A stretch of 64,000 nt of DNA, from positions 2,175,001 to 2,239,000 of the forward strand of contig CM018032.1 in NCBI GenBank assembly GCA_008638375.1. Reading direction: 5' to 3'. This document shows, piece by piece, positions 1-13,200 of the stretch. The DNA comes from Nyssa sinensis (lineage: Eukaryota > Streptophyta > Magnoliopsida > Cornales > Nyssaceae). Positions within the stretch are counted from its first letter, which is position 1. The number at the start of each line of letters is the position of its first letter. The translations under genes were made by a program, and so were the position numbers. The notes beneath the pieces are model-generated. The model ran no database searches. It saw nothing but the letters and a program-made list of their open reading frames with translations, and was not told where the DNA came from.

Positions 1-2320
1 CTGTTTAGCTCTGTCCTTCGTATCGAAAAGTTCAAACACTACCTCTTGGCATTCACCACCCACGTAGTTACCAAATGCAATCCATTAAGATATTTCCTAA
101 CTCAACCCATTTTAACTAGGAGAATGACGAGATGGATCTTGACCCTAGCTGGGCTTGACATGACTGCGGTGCAACCCAAAATAATCAAAATCCAAGCCCT
201 AACAAATCTCATATCCTAGTTCCCCGAAGGCAAATATGAACCCACTGAAAAGAATTTACTCGAGAACTTGGTCGAAGTTTACAACCTGAATGACTATAGG
301 TAGTGGATCCTTTCATTTGATGGCTTAGCTATCACCGATGGAAGAGGAACATGCATGGTGTTAACAACAACAAAAATTAGGGAAGCGAGTTAGCTTCTCT
401 TACAAGCTGGACTTCCCTTATACCAACAATGATGCAGAATACGAGGCACTCATCTTAGGGTTCATGACTGCCCATGCCCACGACATTCGGTTATTAAAGG
501 TTTGAGGGGACTCTAATTTGGTGGTAAAACATACCATAGGCATATTCGCCGCAAGGACGCCACGAATGGCTACTTATAAGGCCATCATACAATGCCTGAT
601 AAGTCAATTTGAGGAAGTAAGCATGGAACACGCGCCTAGATTAGAAAATAGATTTCCCGATGCCCTCGCAACCTTGGCAGCTATACTAGAAGTCTTGAGA
701 AATACTGCCAAGATAGAGGTTATCTGAAACACTGTGCCTTTTACTATTATACAAACCTTTCTTAAAGAGGGCACACTTGACTCAAGGGAAGGGAAGGCAA
801 CCTTTCTTTTGAAGAACTGAAATTTTTTATCTCCACCTTGGAATGCTATACTTTTGTCGCCCCGAGGTGCTTTTGGCAAGGTGCGTGAATGAGTAAGAAT
901 GGAAAGATTACGTCAAGAAAATTCACCAAAAGATGTGTGGCATGAGGGACGTTAGCCTATATTGAAGGATGCAGAGAGCGGGCTATTATTGACCCAATCT
1001 GGTGAAGCAAGCTACAACAACTCAAAGGGAATGTGAAACATGCCAAGAATTCCTAATGTTGGATGAGGGAAACTTTCTTAAAGAAATGGTGGACTATAAA
1101 AGACCTTACCTAGAGTACCTAACCTAAGGGGTGTTACCCTTACAACATTGAGACGCGGTGCATGTAAAGAGACGGGCAATACAATTCTGTCTACGAAAGG
1201 AGCCTATATCAATGGGAGATTGGAGGCAAACCCCTTAAATGCTTAGTAGGGGTCACAGTCCGAGAAGTATTGCAAGAAGTCCATATCGCCGAACATCATG
1301 GTGCGAAAAAACTCCATCAACATATCCTTGTAATGGGATATTACTGGCCCATCACGACGAAAGATACCACCACCTTTGTGAAACATTGTCACAAGTATCA
1401 GGTCCGTGGTCCCCTTATCCATGCTCCCGTAACAAAACCTCACAGCCTAAAAACTTTATGGCCTTTTCACATATAGGCCTTTGACCTCATTAGAAGAATC
1501 TCCTCGCCCTCCAAGGGGCATGTATGGATTTTAACAACTACGAAATTGTTCTCTAAATGCGTAGAAGCCATTTCCCATAAGTGCGTGACAATTGCGACAA
1601 TCCAAAAGTTCATAAGGGAAAACATAGCCTATCGGTTCGACATACTTGAGGTAATTTTGTTAGACAATTGAACTCCCTTCATAAACCACCAAGTCACTAC
1701 ATTGACCGAGAACCTCAGCATCACCCACCACAAGTCGACTCCATACTACCCCTAAGGGAACAGATAGGCCGAAACCACAAACAAAACACTAATCCAAATC
1801 CTAAGTAAAACGGTCCATGACCATTGAACGGATTGGGCAGACTAATTCCCGAAGGCTTTATGGGAGTACAATATCTCCAAAAGGAAGCCCATAGGAGAGT
1901 CACAATTCATGCTAGTTTATGGCTCTGAGACCATAATGCCTGCGAATCTCACAATTCTTTCAGCCAAGGTCATTTTGGATTATGGTCTACACTCAGATGT
2001 AAAAATATTTGACCTTGAGAAGGTGGGAAAAAAAAAAGGGAAGAAGCAAGGATAAAATTCCTGGCTTATCATACCCAACTGGAAAAGACCTAAAATAAAA
2101 AAGGTAAGGCTAAGGGAACTGCAAGAGAGTGACCTCGTATTGAAGACTGCGATCGAAATCATGAGAGGGCAAGGCACACTTAAGTTTACACTGAAATGGA
2201 AAGGTCCCTCCATGGTATCGAAGGTCAATCACTTTAGGTATTGTGAGATTGAAAACATAGATAGCCATGGTTGTGTCAAACTTCTAAATCTAAAGTGGTT
2301 AAAGAAATATTATCCCTAGA
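1..2320 (+). pseudogene. Decayed Ty3/gypsy (Tat-lineage) pol: RNase H, second RNase H, integrase
   Basis: Remnant of a retrotransposon polyprotein, broken by many stops and frameshifts and cut by the left window edge. Bases 1-180 read as the end of a Ty3 RNase H (KCNPLRYFLTQP). About 300-727 encode a second, archaeal-type RNase H, seen as EYEALILG near 440, GDSNLVVK near 505-530 and HAPRLENRFPDALATLA near 634-685. Two RNase H domains in tandem are typical of the Tat/Ogre lineage. An integrase follows from about 1240: a degenerate zinc-binding HHCC motif at 1290-1400, whose last Cys position is Tyr (KHCHKYQ), then core-like residues up to 2000. The C-terminal tail ends WLKKYYP near 2318. Not functional. 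Lineage is by motif order, not phylogeny. Confidence 0.85.
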
Positions 2321-3240
2321 CATTAGCAAATAACTCTTGTAGTCTAGGCCAATTTACCATTAATGAAATAGAATTGTTATTTGATTTTCTTATGGATGTT
2401 TCTTTTCCCTTTTTGCTTTTGCACCCCGTCTTTTTATGTTTTTCTTTATACAATAAGTGCGAGACACAACCACAAAACAAGCCATTCACGAAAAAAAAAA
2501 AAAATTTGATGGATATACCCAAGATAAAGAAACTAAACAATAAAAAAAGAGAGGCTATTTTATAGATTAATTGAATTTTGTTACAAGAATGCCTAAAGGC
2601 ATGGTACCAAAAAAGGTTCGGTGACGGTTGTTCTAGCAGCAGTTGTGCCGCGGCTTGGTGGTTTACGATGGTTTGTCATAGTGGGTTTCGATGGTGGAAT
2701 TGTTGATGGCTATGGGTGGAGACAATGGCAATGACTGGTGGAAAAGTGGAGAGAGATTGGTGTTCTGGCTAATTGCGAATTGGTGTAGCAATGAGGGAAT
2801 TTCATATAAGGGGTAAACAAGTCAATAATGGAAAAATAGTCTCTACCACTTTAGCAACTTAGATTTGTGCTCAATTTTTTTAAAAATGAAAGTCCTTGAC
2901 CTTTGATTCGAAAAAATTGTAAATTTTAAAATAATATTTGTCTTACACAGGGAATTAAGCCTGATTAACCCTAGAATTAATTGAATTGGTTAATTACGAT
3001 AGTTCTGATTTCGTTATCTGAACGGATACGTAGGATGCCTCATAGGTCCGAGTCTACTATTTTATTTTATTTTATTTATTTCGTTTATTTTATTCGTTCA
3101 TGCAATCATTATTATTCTCTATTTTTTTCTTTTATTTTATGTCATGCAATATACGTCTTGTGGATGAACACTAGAGGCCCGTCTATTCATATTGGGCGGG
3201 ATGGGTGCCTAACCCCTTTCCATCTCGTACTTTAGCTTCT
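2321..3240 (+). repeat. Probable 3' UTR/LTR remnant of the upstream Tat element
   Basis: This follows the end of the integrase and has no gene. The stretch near 3020-3055 (a phrase of the form GGATACGTAGGATGCCTCATAGGTCCGAG) and the one near 3195-3225 (GGGTGCCTAACCCCTTTCC) resemble R/U5 and leader sequences I know from Tat/Ogre LTRs. LTR ends and a matching 5' LTR are not visible, so boundaries are approximate. Confidence 0.5.
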
Positions 3241-4056
3241 AAATTCATAATTTTCTTATTCATTGTAGACTAGTATGCTTTATTTTTGACCCATATCAAG
3301 GAGTTTAGAATGTAATTAGAATTAAAGTATTGTAATTCTTAATTTACTTTGCTATTTTTTTTACATATATTTTTCATGAGTTATATTGGGTTTGTTTGTT
3401 ATTTGCTTAAAACAAGTCTGACAATTCTTTTTTGTATTCACATGCATCAAATTTAAAAAGAAGACATTCATCTCCCCCATCGAAGGAACGGACAAGTGGA
3501 GTTTTTTTTCGACATTTGCGTTCACACAATTCTTTTTTTTTTTTTACAAAAAAAAAAAATTATAAATTATCGACATTAGAAATTAGAAATTATAAATAAA
3601 ATAATAATTAAATCAAAAAAAAGAAATTATAAATTAACGACATTAAAAAATATAAATTAAAATAATAATTAAATCACTTTTATATTTGGTTGCCAATCGC
3701 TTGAAAGAAGGAAGTTAGGCCCATGTCCTAGTCAGTAACTTAGGTCCATCCCTTGAGATTGTGAGGCAATCTGGCAAATTATGAGTGGTACTATGCCTTC
3801 CCGTCTGCGCATTTTATCCAAACATCGTGGAAACTTGCATCCTGCGCTGCCGCATCTGCATGCATCAGAACCCTCCCCCCCTCCATTTCGGTTAAAATAA
3901 GCATATTCTCTCTCTGTGCTGCCGTCCTTTTCACACTACTCTCCCTGTTGTCCTTCATAATTCTGTACTCATCGTTTAAAACGCTGTCGAATAAAATCAT
4001 CCAAAAAAAATTTCCATTTCAGTATTCATTTCCCGGGAATTTCATTGTGCGTCCAT
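3241..4056 (+). promoter_or_regulatory. Upstream flank and probable promoter/5' UTR of the AlgH-like gene
   Basis: 3241-3690 is very AT-rich with A and T runs and small repeats of the form AAATTATAAATTA. I see no gene there. From about 3700 the composition rises in GC and pyrimidine-rich tracts appear (for example around 3880-3940), which fits a plant promoter and 5' UTR. No convincing TATA box was found. The placement is inferred only from the start codon at 4057. Confidence 0.4.
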
Positions 4057-4294
4057 ATGGATCTATGGGCCATACAGGTCAAGAACACCAACTGGAGCCC
4101 CTTTCTGCTGAGAAGTTCAATTCCCGAGAAACCCATTGCCTGGAATTTGAGAAAGATGGGTTTTTTCCGAGTTGATGACGGAAGGATTTTGGAGATCAGG
4201 GTTTCGAAGCGGAATGTTTCTGGGTATCAATCGTATGGTGTGAGAGCTATGGGAAAGAAGGATCACGAGAATTCGAATTCTTCTTCTTCCTCTG
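4057..4294 (+). CDS. AlgH-like gene, exon 1 (transit-peptide region)
   Basis: It starts at the first ATG of the frame (MDLWAIQVKN). An in-frame TTG lies 12 bp upstream but is not a likely plant start. The exon ends in a Ser-rich stretch, and the donor is G|GTACGA at 4295. The frame would remain open only to 4326 if unspliced. The phase-1 end pairs with exon 2 to make a Gly codon. Confidence 0.75.
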
Positions 4295-7200
4295 GTACGA
4301 TCTCTCTTCTTGGTGCAGTCAATTGACATGAAATTTCCTTTTCAGGGATTTTAGATTCCAGATTTAAACATGTGGGTTGTTTGATTTCGGATTTCTTTCC
4401 ATATACTCATGTCATGTTTATGGTTTTTTCATAGTAAGGCTCGTTTAGTTGCCGATAAAACTGAGAGGAGATAAAATGAAAGTTTCTTTTTTCTTTTTCA
4501 AATAACAATTATATGTCTAGATGTTTGCTTCGTAAGAAAGTGAACGAATTAAATAGATTTCGTGAAATAATTCCCAACGCTAAGTTGGGTTGACTTTTTT
4601 GGTATGGAGAAAATAAGCTGTCATTTTTTGTTCTTTTCCTTAGGTTTTCCAACAGCCAAAGGGAGCACGACGACCTTTCTTCTTTTAATTGCAGATTATA
4701 GTTTATATGTTTTACAAGTTTACCCTTTTCTATATTATCTTGTGTAGGATATATTCAGATGGTGGTTTTATGGAAACCAACTGATAAATGATCAACAAAA
4801 TGTTTATGTGGATTGTTGAATTAGTTAATGGATCCGTGAGTGAAAGTGATCTTCTATGTATGGGCTTTCTTCCTTTTTTTGAAACTAAACTTCTGTGTGA
4901 TGAACTTTTATTTTATTTTAATTTAGTTTTTCTTTATACTTTTGGTGTGCATGGGAGCACCCTCTTGGGTGTTATTATGAATACAGTTACTTTTAGTTAT
5001 TAAAAAAGTGATATTTTATGTATGAAGTACTTATTAGAATCTTTTTGAGATAGGGTGTTTAGAAAGATAATTAGTAGGTTTTATGCCAATGGATGGAGGG
5101 GGGCAGAGCCTGCTTTGTTTGGGATTCAACTATAAAGAATGAAAAAAAGTAAGAAAGAAAAAAGGGTTCCAATCAAAAGAAGTGAGGTGCAGAGAGAGCT
5201 TTTTGAAACTAATGGTAAATAAAAGATGAAATTGGGATTTGGGGGGGGGGGGGGGGGGCGCCTATTTTTTGTATCTCCTCACAATTTGCATTTCCAGTGA
5301 TTTTGAGGGATAAATTAGGTTTTATTCATTACCAAATATCATCCCAAAATAGTTAAGTCACATATGCGTTATATGTATAGACTTTGATTTTATTTGGTCC
5401 TTATGTATTGAACTGGGGAGAAGCAACAACTTGTGCATATGATCAAGTGTATAAACCAAACTAGCTCACTATGGTCAATAATTTATTTTTGAAAGTCGTC
5501 ACCAGTGCTGAAGAGATTTTAGGTTGTTTGGCGCTTTTACTTCAATGAAGTGTAGGATCCATTACAGTCAATCGAGTCCTTGGATTGTTTGGATCAATCC
5601 ATTGGCAACTACTGCCGCTAACTTCACGAACAATAGCAGATCAACCCATACCCGTAGGCTTGCTACTACCAACATTGCCACGACTACTACCCCAACATCA
5701 AAATGATCCCCGATGTTCTCTTAAGCTTTCTGGTCATGCAACTGTCATTTCTAGATCAAAATCATTACTAGAAGAGAGGATAACACCCTCAAGCTCGTAA
5801 TAATTTCTCAGAGATTGTTTGATGTATTCTTCAATTTTTTCTTTTTGTTTTCTTTTCTCACTTTGTTTCTCCTGGTAACCTAATAAGATGTTTCATCATC
5901 TCTTCTCTTATTTCTTGAGAGAAATTAGGACCATGGTGCAATTGCCCTCTTGCATGCGCCAAGTTTTGTTTCAATCTAGTTATTCCTCCCGTGACAACGC
6001 TTCTACAGAATTTACATGCCATCTTATGTCAGCTACACATAATTACTTAACTAGTAAATAGTAATTAGTAAGGTTATTGACCATAGTTGTTAGTATTGTA
6101 CGATACGTTTCAATACAGCAGAAAAATGATATGTCGCGGTATTTTGTGTCGTTTTGCACTGTATTGTACGATATAGTTCCGATACAAAATGATACTTTGT
6201 ATCGAACGATACATGCAGAAACAAAAATGGCAAGTGTCTTTTTTTTTTTTTTTTTTTGTGTTTTGGCTGAGGGAAAAAACGATGTCGTGTTTTCTTAGTA
6301 TAAAAGCTATTTTAGTTCCTCACTAGTACTGAATGATCATGTTTTCCAACTCTGTCATCGACCCTTCAAACTCTAAGTCCCTTTTTTTTTTATTCTAGCA
6401 GTGCTTGCATTATGTAACTTGTAAAATTTTTTTTGTGGGTTGCATTCTATTTGTACATTGTATATATTTTTTTGTTATAATTTATAAAATTTTTCTTACC
6501 AAAAAAGAATTTTTATTCTAAAAAAATGAAATTTTATTGTTGCCTGATTGGAACTTGTTGTATTTAATATTTATAATTTTTTATTTCTTGTATTGCATGG
6601 ATTGTGGAATTTAAGCTGAATTTTTGTTCTTATAAGAGAGTTGAAATGTTATTTATATCATTTTTAACAATATTTATTTATATATTCATATGTATATATA
6701 TTTTAAAAAATTACGCGTATCTTACGATACATGATACGATACACACTTTTTGAAAAACGATACACCTTTTGATACACGTTTCGACGACCTTACTACTAAC
6801 TAGTAAGTAACTACTAAGTAATTATACACATAATTACATAACTAGTAAAATATTAATCTATTATTATTTAATAAATATACACATTAGTACCTTACACAAT
6901 ACAATAACACATTAAACATGAATTAAAATTATAGATTCATATTTCATATATATTATGGAAGGAAAAATAAAATAAAATAAACAAAAAATAATTTGATACA
7001 AAAAAATTTAATCACTAGACACTAATCAATCAACTATCAACATGAAATCTTACTTATAATATGATGTTTATTACTTAAACTAACAAAATAAAGTTTCAAA
7101 ATGAAGGAAAAATAAATGAAAAAACAGAAAATAAATTATACAAAAACATTATTTAGTAATCAATCAACAATGAACATGAAATATTGCTCGTAATATGATT

Positions 7201-10200
7201 TTCATTGCATAAACTAACAAAACAAGGTTTAAAAAATTTAAAATTACGTCAAAAAATAAAGTTGTAGAAACGTAACCACTTTCCAAGTCTTCAAACCATG
7301 AGACCTCTCACCACAAGTGTAGATCTACACTCAAGAGTAGTAGATGTAGACCCAAACCAAGTAGATCTAGAACTAGGGGATGTAGATCTTGAAATTATGA
7401 GAAATGGGTTATGAGAAAGGAAGAAATGTGGTGAAAGATGGAATTTTTAACTTCAAATCTAAGAAAAAAAGCTGAATGAAGCCTCTATAGTTATTTTCAG
7501 AGGTTTGGGAGCTATGTACTGCAGAAAGGAGCAAGAATGAGTGGGTTGTTACTAAAAAAATGAATGGACTAACAAATGATCATTTCTATTCCATTCACAC
7601 ATCAAATCATTCCTTAATTCATTCATTTCCTTTGGTATTCCATTCTAACATATCAAATGTAGCTTTAATGAACCGTAAAGGAGCAACTTGAACTGGCCTA
7701 AACCAGCCCGGTTTAGGTCTAATTGGTTGAAAACCAACTAATTACATCTCCATTCTATTGAAGAAAATAAGAACCTAAGAAGTACGGATACAGACATGAG
7801 ACACCAGACACGGATACAATACGAAGCATATATGCTAACACAACATTTCTCAAAAAAGTAGGACACGGATACGTTGGGGACACATTCAATATATGTATTT
7901 TATATTTTTGTGTGACTATATAATAAAAATCTAATATTATTTCAATCAAAATTGGCATAAAAACATATAAATGACAACAATGTTAGTAATATATCAAAAT
8001 AACAAAGTTATTAAATAAAAATTCGAGAACTTCTTCATTGAATCATCAACTTTCATGATCCAAGTTCCAAAACAAATTTGATAACTATAATATATATATA
8101 TATATATAAAAACAAAAATAGCAGAGAAAAGAGGGAAAATTTAGAAAAAAAAAATCTAAAAAATATATATCCAAAAATGTGTCTTGAAAGTGGTCGAAAT
8201 TCAAAAAAATTGGACACTCGTTTTTCATGTATTCAAGCATGTCCGTATCCGACACTGATACATGAGCAAAAATAGAATATATGTGCTTCATAGATAAGAA
8301 CTTTAGCCTTCCAAAGTCTTGAACTTGTACAGGTGAGTTGGTATTTCTTGCACAGAACAACTAATCTACAACTCTTTTCTTGTAATTAATTATCAAAAAT
8401 TTATACTTTTAAGAGTTTTATCTCTTATATTGATTTTTCATTACATAACTTATTTAAATAATATATATTTATAACAAATGTTTCAACTGATTGAACGAAT
8501 GGTTGAACTGGGGCATCGTCAACCACAACCATCTTTGGATTGATGTGTGGCTCAATTTTGATAATTATGCTTATGTTTTTTAGTGGAGGACTATTGGAGG
8601 GTGCTTCATCCATGCTCCCAAATGACATACATTGTATCACCTCACATTGCCACATGACCAATGCTTAAATGTCATTTACCATTATTTTGCCTCTATGCAC
8701 AAGTACCACTCATGGAATGCCCACGTACACTTGTACATGTTCACTTGTTCCGATATGAGGTTTTCACATTTAATGTGAAGCCAGCGCAATCATGGCCCAT
8801 TATTACTTTAGTCCCTTTTGGTGCTAAAATTGTCTTGTTACATCATTCGGGCTAACTGCTTCATTTGGCGCCAATTTTGAAGAGTGAGGAGGGGCTATAT
8901 AAGCAAAAACTTTGCTCACTAGTGGGGATCATTTGAGACATGCTTTGACTGAGCTATTCTCTCTTCTACTTCCATCCAACATTCTGTATTTTTTAATTCC
9001 CTAAGGTAATTCCTTATGGTTGAAAGAAGGGAGAGAATTCTTAAGCATGCTAATCCTTCCACCGAGCCCCCAATGCCCTGGAGTCATCATGGGAAAAGAG
9101 TTCGATCTTTTAGATGATGAGTTCTAGGCAAGGTTCGCAACCTTTGACTTCTCAGTGTTTTCTCAGTGTTTCCTCCTCCTAATGGCCTCCTACTTTATCC
9201 GAATATTGCACCTACAAAGAAGAGGGTTTGCCTAGAACCTCAAGGTTTCTTTTGAATGGGTGTAGAAAAGGGTGACTACCACTTTATCAAAGTAAGTTTG
9301 GCAACCCACACTGGTAGGCCTCTTGGATGGACGTGGGTTAATTTCATCTTTGAAATTGCAGACATTGCAAGAAAATTTAGAAGGCCGAAATCTATCATGC
9401 CATTGAAGCTAATACCTAGATGACGTTCTAAAGTGATGCCCCATCCTACCACTGCTGTTATCCAAGTCTGCCAAATTGTTCCTAAGAACCTAGAGATAAA
9501 ATTATTCAAGGTGAAAAATGAACCGTAGTTCCCTCATCCTTTTATAGCCGAGCCAACAAGTGCAATCATTACAATACAATAAAAAAGCACAATGATTGTT
9601 ATATTGCTGTTGAGACACGTGGTAGCACCTCCTTAGTTCATGCTGAACACTCTTGGTTCCATTACCCAAATCTTAATCTATTTACATCCTATTCTGTGCT
9701 CAGACGTTGATCATCTACCATGTGATGAAGGTGTCGTTGGGCTCCAAACCTGATGATTTGCCCAAGTATTTGGCTTAACTCGTCGGGATTTGTGGCATAC
9801 AGGTGTTGGCAAGGACGAAGCATAAGCACAAATCCCTAGGCCGTGAGATCACAAGAGCAACAACTAAGACCCAGGAATGCTAGGCACACAACTAAGTGTG
9901 GAGACTTGGACGTCTACCTCACTTTTGTAGATGGCTAAGGGGCATGGTAACAACAACGTTCAATTTTGAAGATGTCCAAGATATTTGGAAATTTATTAAG
10001 TCTGTAACTTTGGACGACTAGAGGCTCAGGGCCATGATTGCACGTCCAGATGATCAACCTTATTATCATTTATGACGTGTGGCATGTAGCAACTACAGCT
10101 AGAGCCTTAGCAAAATGCAACCAACACGTTTATAAGATAGGATGTGGGACATGTGGCGACAATCTGGGACAACAGGATTGAATCACTCTTTCAAAACATG

Positions 10201-13200
10201 GGTGTGTGGATGTTCATGGGCAACATTCTAGTAGATAACAATACATGGTTGTCCAACATGTTGTGGTGCCAAAGAACATGGAAACATGGACAACCAAGTG
10301 GGAAATGTGTAGAACATAGGATAACTGATGCTCAAATACATCAATAAATACCAAAAATGAAGAGGAGAAAAGGACACCTGCATCATTCAACATCAAAGCC
10401 AAGCTCAACCTAGCATATTTTAGTTTAGCCTAGCCTAGAATAGCAATAGGAGTAGCAATAACTTAGCTTAACTACATTCTTCTTTCATTTCCTTTAATCA
10501 CCACACTACCATTAGTCAAACCGTGGATACAATATTTTTTTTTACATTAGTGATTGTAATTGATTACTTGTTTATGCAATGTACTTATTCAATCCCTTAT
10601 TCCATTTGTTCATCTTGTTGGTCACCTTATTTAAAGTCTTTGTCCTCAAGGCAAGGAGATTCCCGACTTCCTTGTAATCACATGATCCATCAATACTTGT
10701 ATAGAACCTACCTCTTTTCTCAAGCTACTCTTCTGCCACATCTCTCTCTCTCTCTCTCTCTCTCTAGATTGTCTCAGCTCTCACCCTCCATATTGCCTCG
10801 GGAACCATAGTTATTTGACATGTAACTGCCACACACCCACAGTAACATTGTTTTTTGTTTACCTTTCTGACTGCTAACTCTATCCTTCAGTCATCATTTG
10901 GCGTTGGAGACTATGTCACTTGCAAACTTGTTCTGTGCTTTTGGTACCTGTAATAAGGGCAGATGTGAGAGTCAATCTGAATGGCTAATTGCTCACCAAT
11001 GACTTTCTTTGATGCAGCTTTTATCGCCATTGTTCTTTCTTTTTGACAAGTGATAATTGCTCACCATTGACTTTCTTTGACATGTGAAAATTACTCACCA
11101 ATGACTTGACAAAGTTTTGTTGTCTTCTCCTTGGTCTAAGTGTTATATTATATAATAGGATAGTGCTTTTACATGGTTTGCTCTTTGGAAAAAAATATTT
11201 TTATCTTTGGAAAAAATTATGTTTACAACCTATGATTTTTGGACAAGGACGTAAATACCGTATTTTCACATGGCCACGGGTTGTCGGACGTTGCAATTCC
11301 CCAAAGTATAGAGACAAGAACACAACTACATAGGTGTATGATTTTGAATCATCTAGATAACATGTAGACAACCAATGTCCGTATGAGTTTCACACACATT
11401 CAGAAGAACCCTAGAAAATTTAATAAGATAGAAAGTAAGAACCTTGAAATAGGTTTCATAACAAAAAGGCATCAAATACTTGTTCTTAAAACATTATTTG
11501 CATTCTTCGTTTTAGACCTTTGAAGCATTATTTGCATTCTTTGTTTTTGTCCCTTAGACCTTAGAAATTATTTATTTTGGTCAATGAAATAAATGCTTCT
11601 TTACTAAATAAAATCTGATCCACTGGAGCCAATGGCGATAGCAAAAGGGTTTTTCCATTGGTAAACCCCCCCCCCCCAAAAAAAAAAAAAAAAAAAAATT
11701 CACACTTACCACATTTTTATGTTGCTAAAATTCTTTAAAATTAGAAATTGACACATCAACATTTTTTATATTTTCATAAGGCCTACTTCCAAAAGTCTAA
11801 TACATATATTTTGCCCCTCCAAGCATAATTTCTGGATCCACCACTGCTGGAGGATATCATCCCCCTGCAAGCCTTCCACATCCCTGCCTGGTTCTTCTAG
11901 TAAGAAATCATATGCAATTGTTGGAAATCTTATTCTTGATCGGTGAGCTTCTGAAGTGATGGCTACCATTGATTCTCACACAACGGTTGCATAGTCTTAG
12001 TTTCATGAATATTGGCAGAAGGCTGGTCTATGTGATCCATAAATGAAACATGGTCTCATTTGAGAATGACCAATAATTCTTGGGACAACCAATTCAGCTT
12101 TCTAAGGCTGATGGATTTGTTGGAGAGCGGTGGTTGTTTTGACCTTAGACTATTTAAAAGAAAATAGAAGTTGTGGTGGGTAGGGGTGCAACTCGGGTGG
12201 GTTGGGCTCGGGTTGAGGCATGTCCAAGCCCAGCTTGAGCCTGAGTCCGAGCAACCCTACCCAAGCCCGTCCCGAACAAGAATTCCTTGGTATTTGGTTG
12301 AGCCCGAACCTGAAAATTTTTCAATGCTTTTGCAAAAAAAATAATCACTCAAATAGATTTCTAGAAATCGGGGAGACAATAGATTTCAAAAAATAAAATG
12401 AAGATGAATGGATTAAATCAAAATGGAAGCCACACTGTCTCTATCTCCATAAACACATACAACAAGAAGTGAAAGCACAAATGATACAACACAAAGCAGA
12501 AAAGAAAAGCAATTAGTTCCTTGGAAGACAATGATGACTTGAAATTGTGTTGATCGTGGTGTCCCTCTGATGACCACTCCTGGTAGATGTATGGCAATGT
12601 GAGGTTCTAAACAAAGGGCAACGACAAGTGAAGCCTTTGACCACAACGGATGAATCGATCTCACATAGTTGGTTGGTGACGGTGCTAGTGTTGTGCTGCA
12701 TAGTGAAGGTTCTGACCACAACGAAGGTGAACGGATTAATTAATCTACAATAGTTGGTTGGTGACGATGCTAGTGTTGTGCCACATAGTGAAGGCTCTAA
12801 GCACAACGAAGGTGAACGGATGAATCAATCTACAATAGTTGGTCGGTGACGGTGCCGGTGTTGTCGTGGTGCCTGGGTTGTGTCGGTGGCATTGTGTTGC
12901 CTGGCTCTTGAAGCTTCTAAGTTCCAACAATGTGTTGTGTTGGTTCAGAAGCCCTAAAATCATAGAGAAATAATATATAGAGAGAAATCTATGGCTATGA
13001 TATGTCTTAAAAATCCATCAACAGTACAAAATAAAAGAATATATATAATATACTTGGGCTTAGGTTTGGCTCGAGTTACCCAGCCTTGCCAGATTTGAAG
13101 TCGGGCTTGGCTTTTTTTGCCCAAGCCCATCTTGAAACATTAAACATACAACCCAAGCCCTAAAAATTTCGGGTTGGGCTCGGGCCATGCTCGGGTTAGC

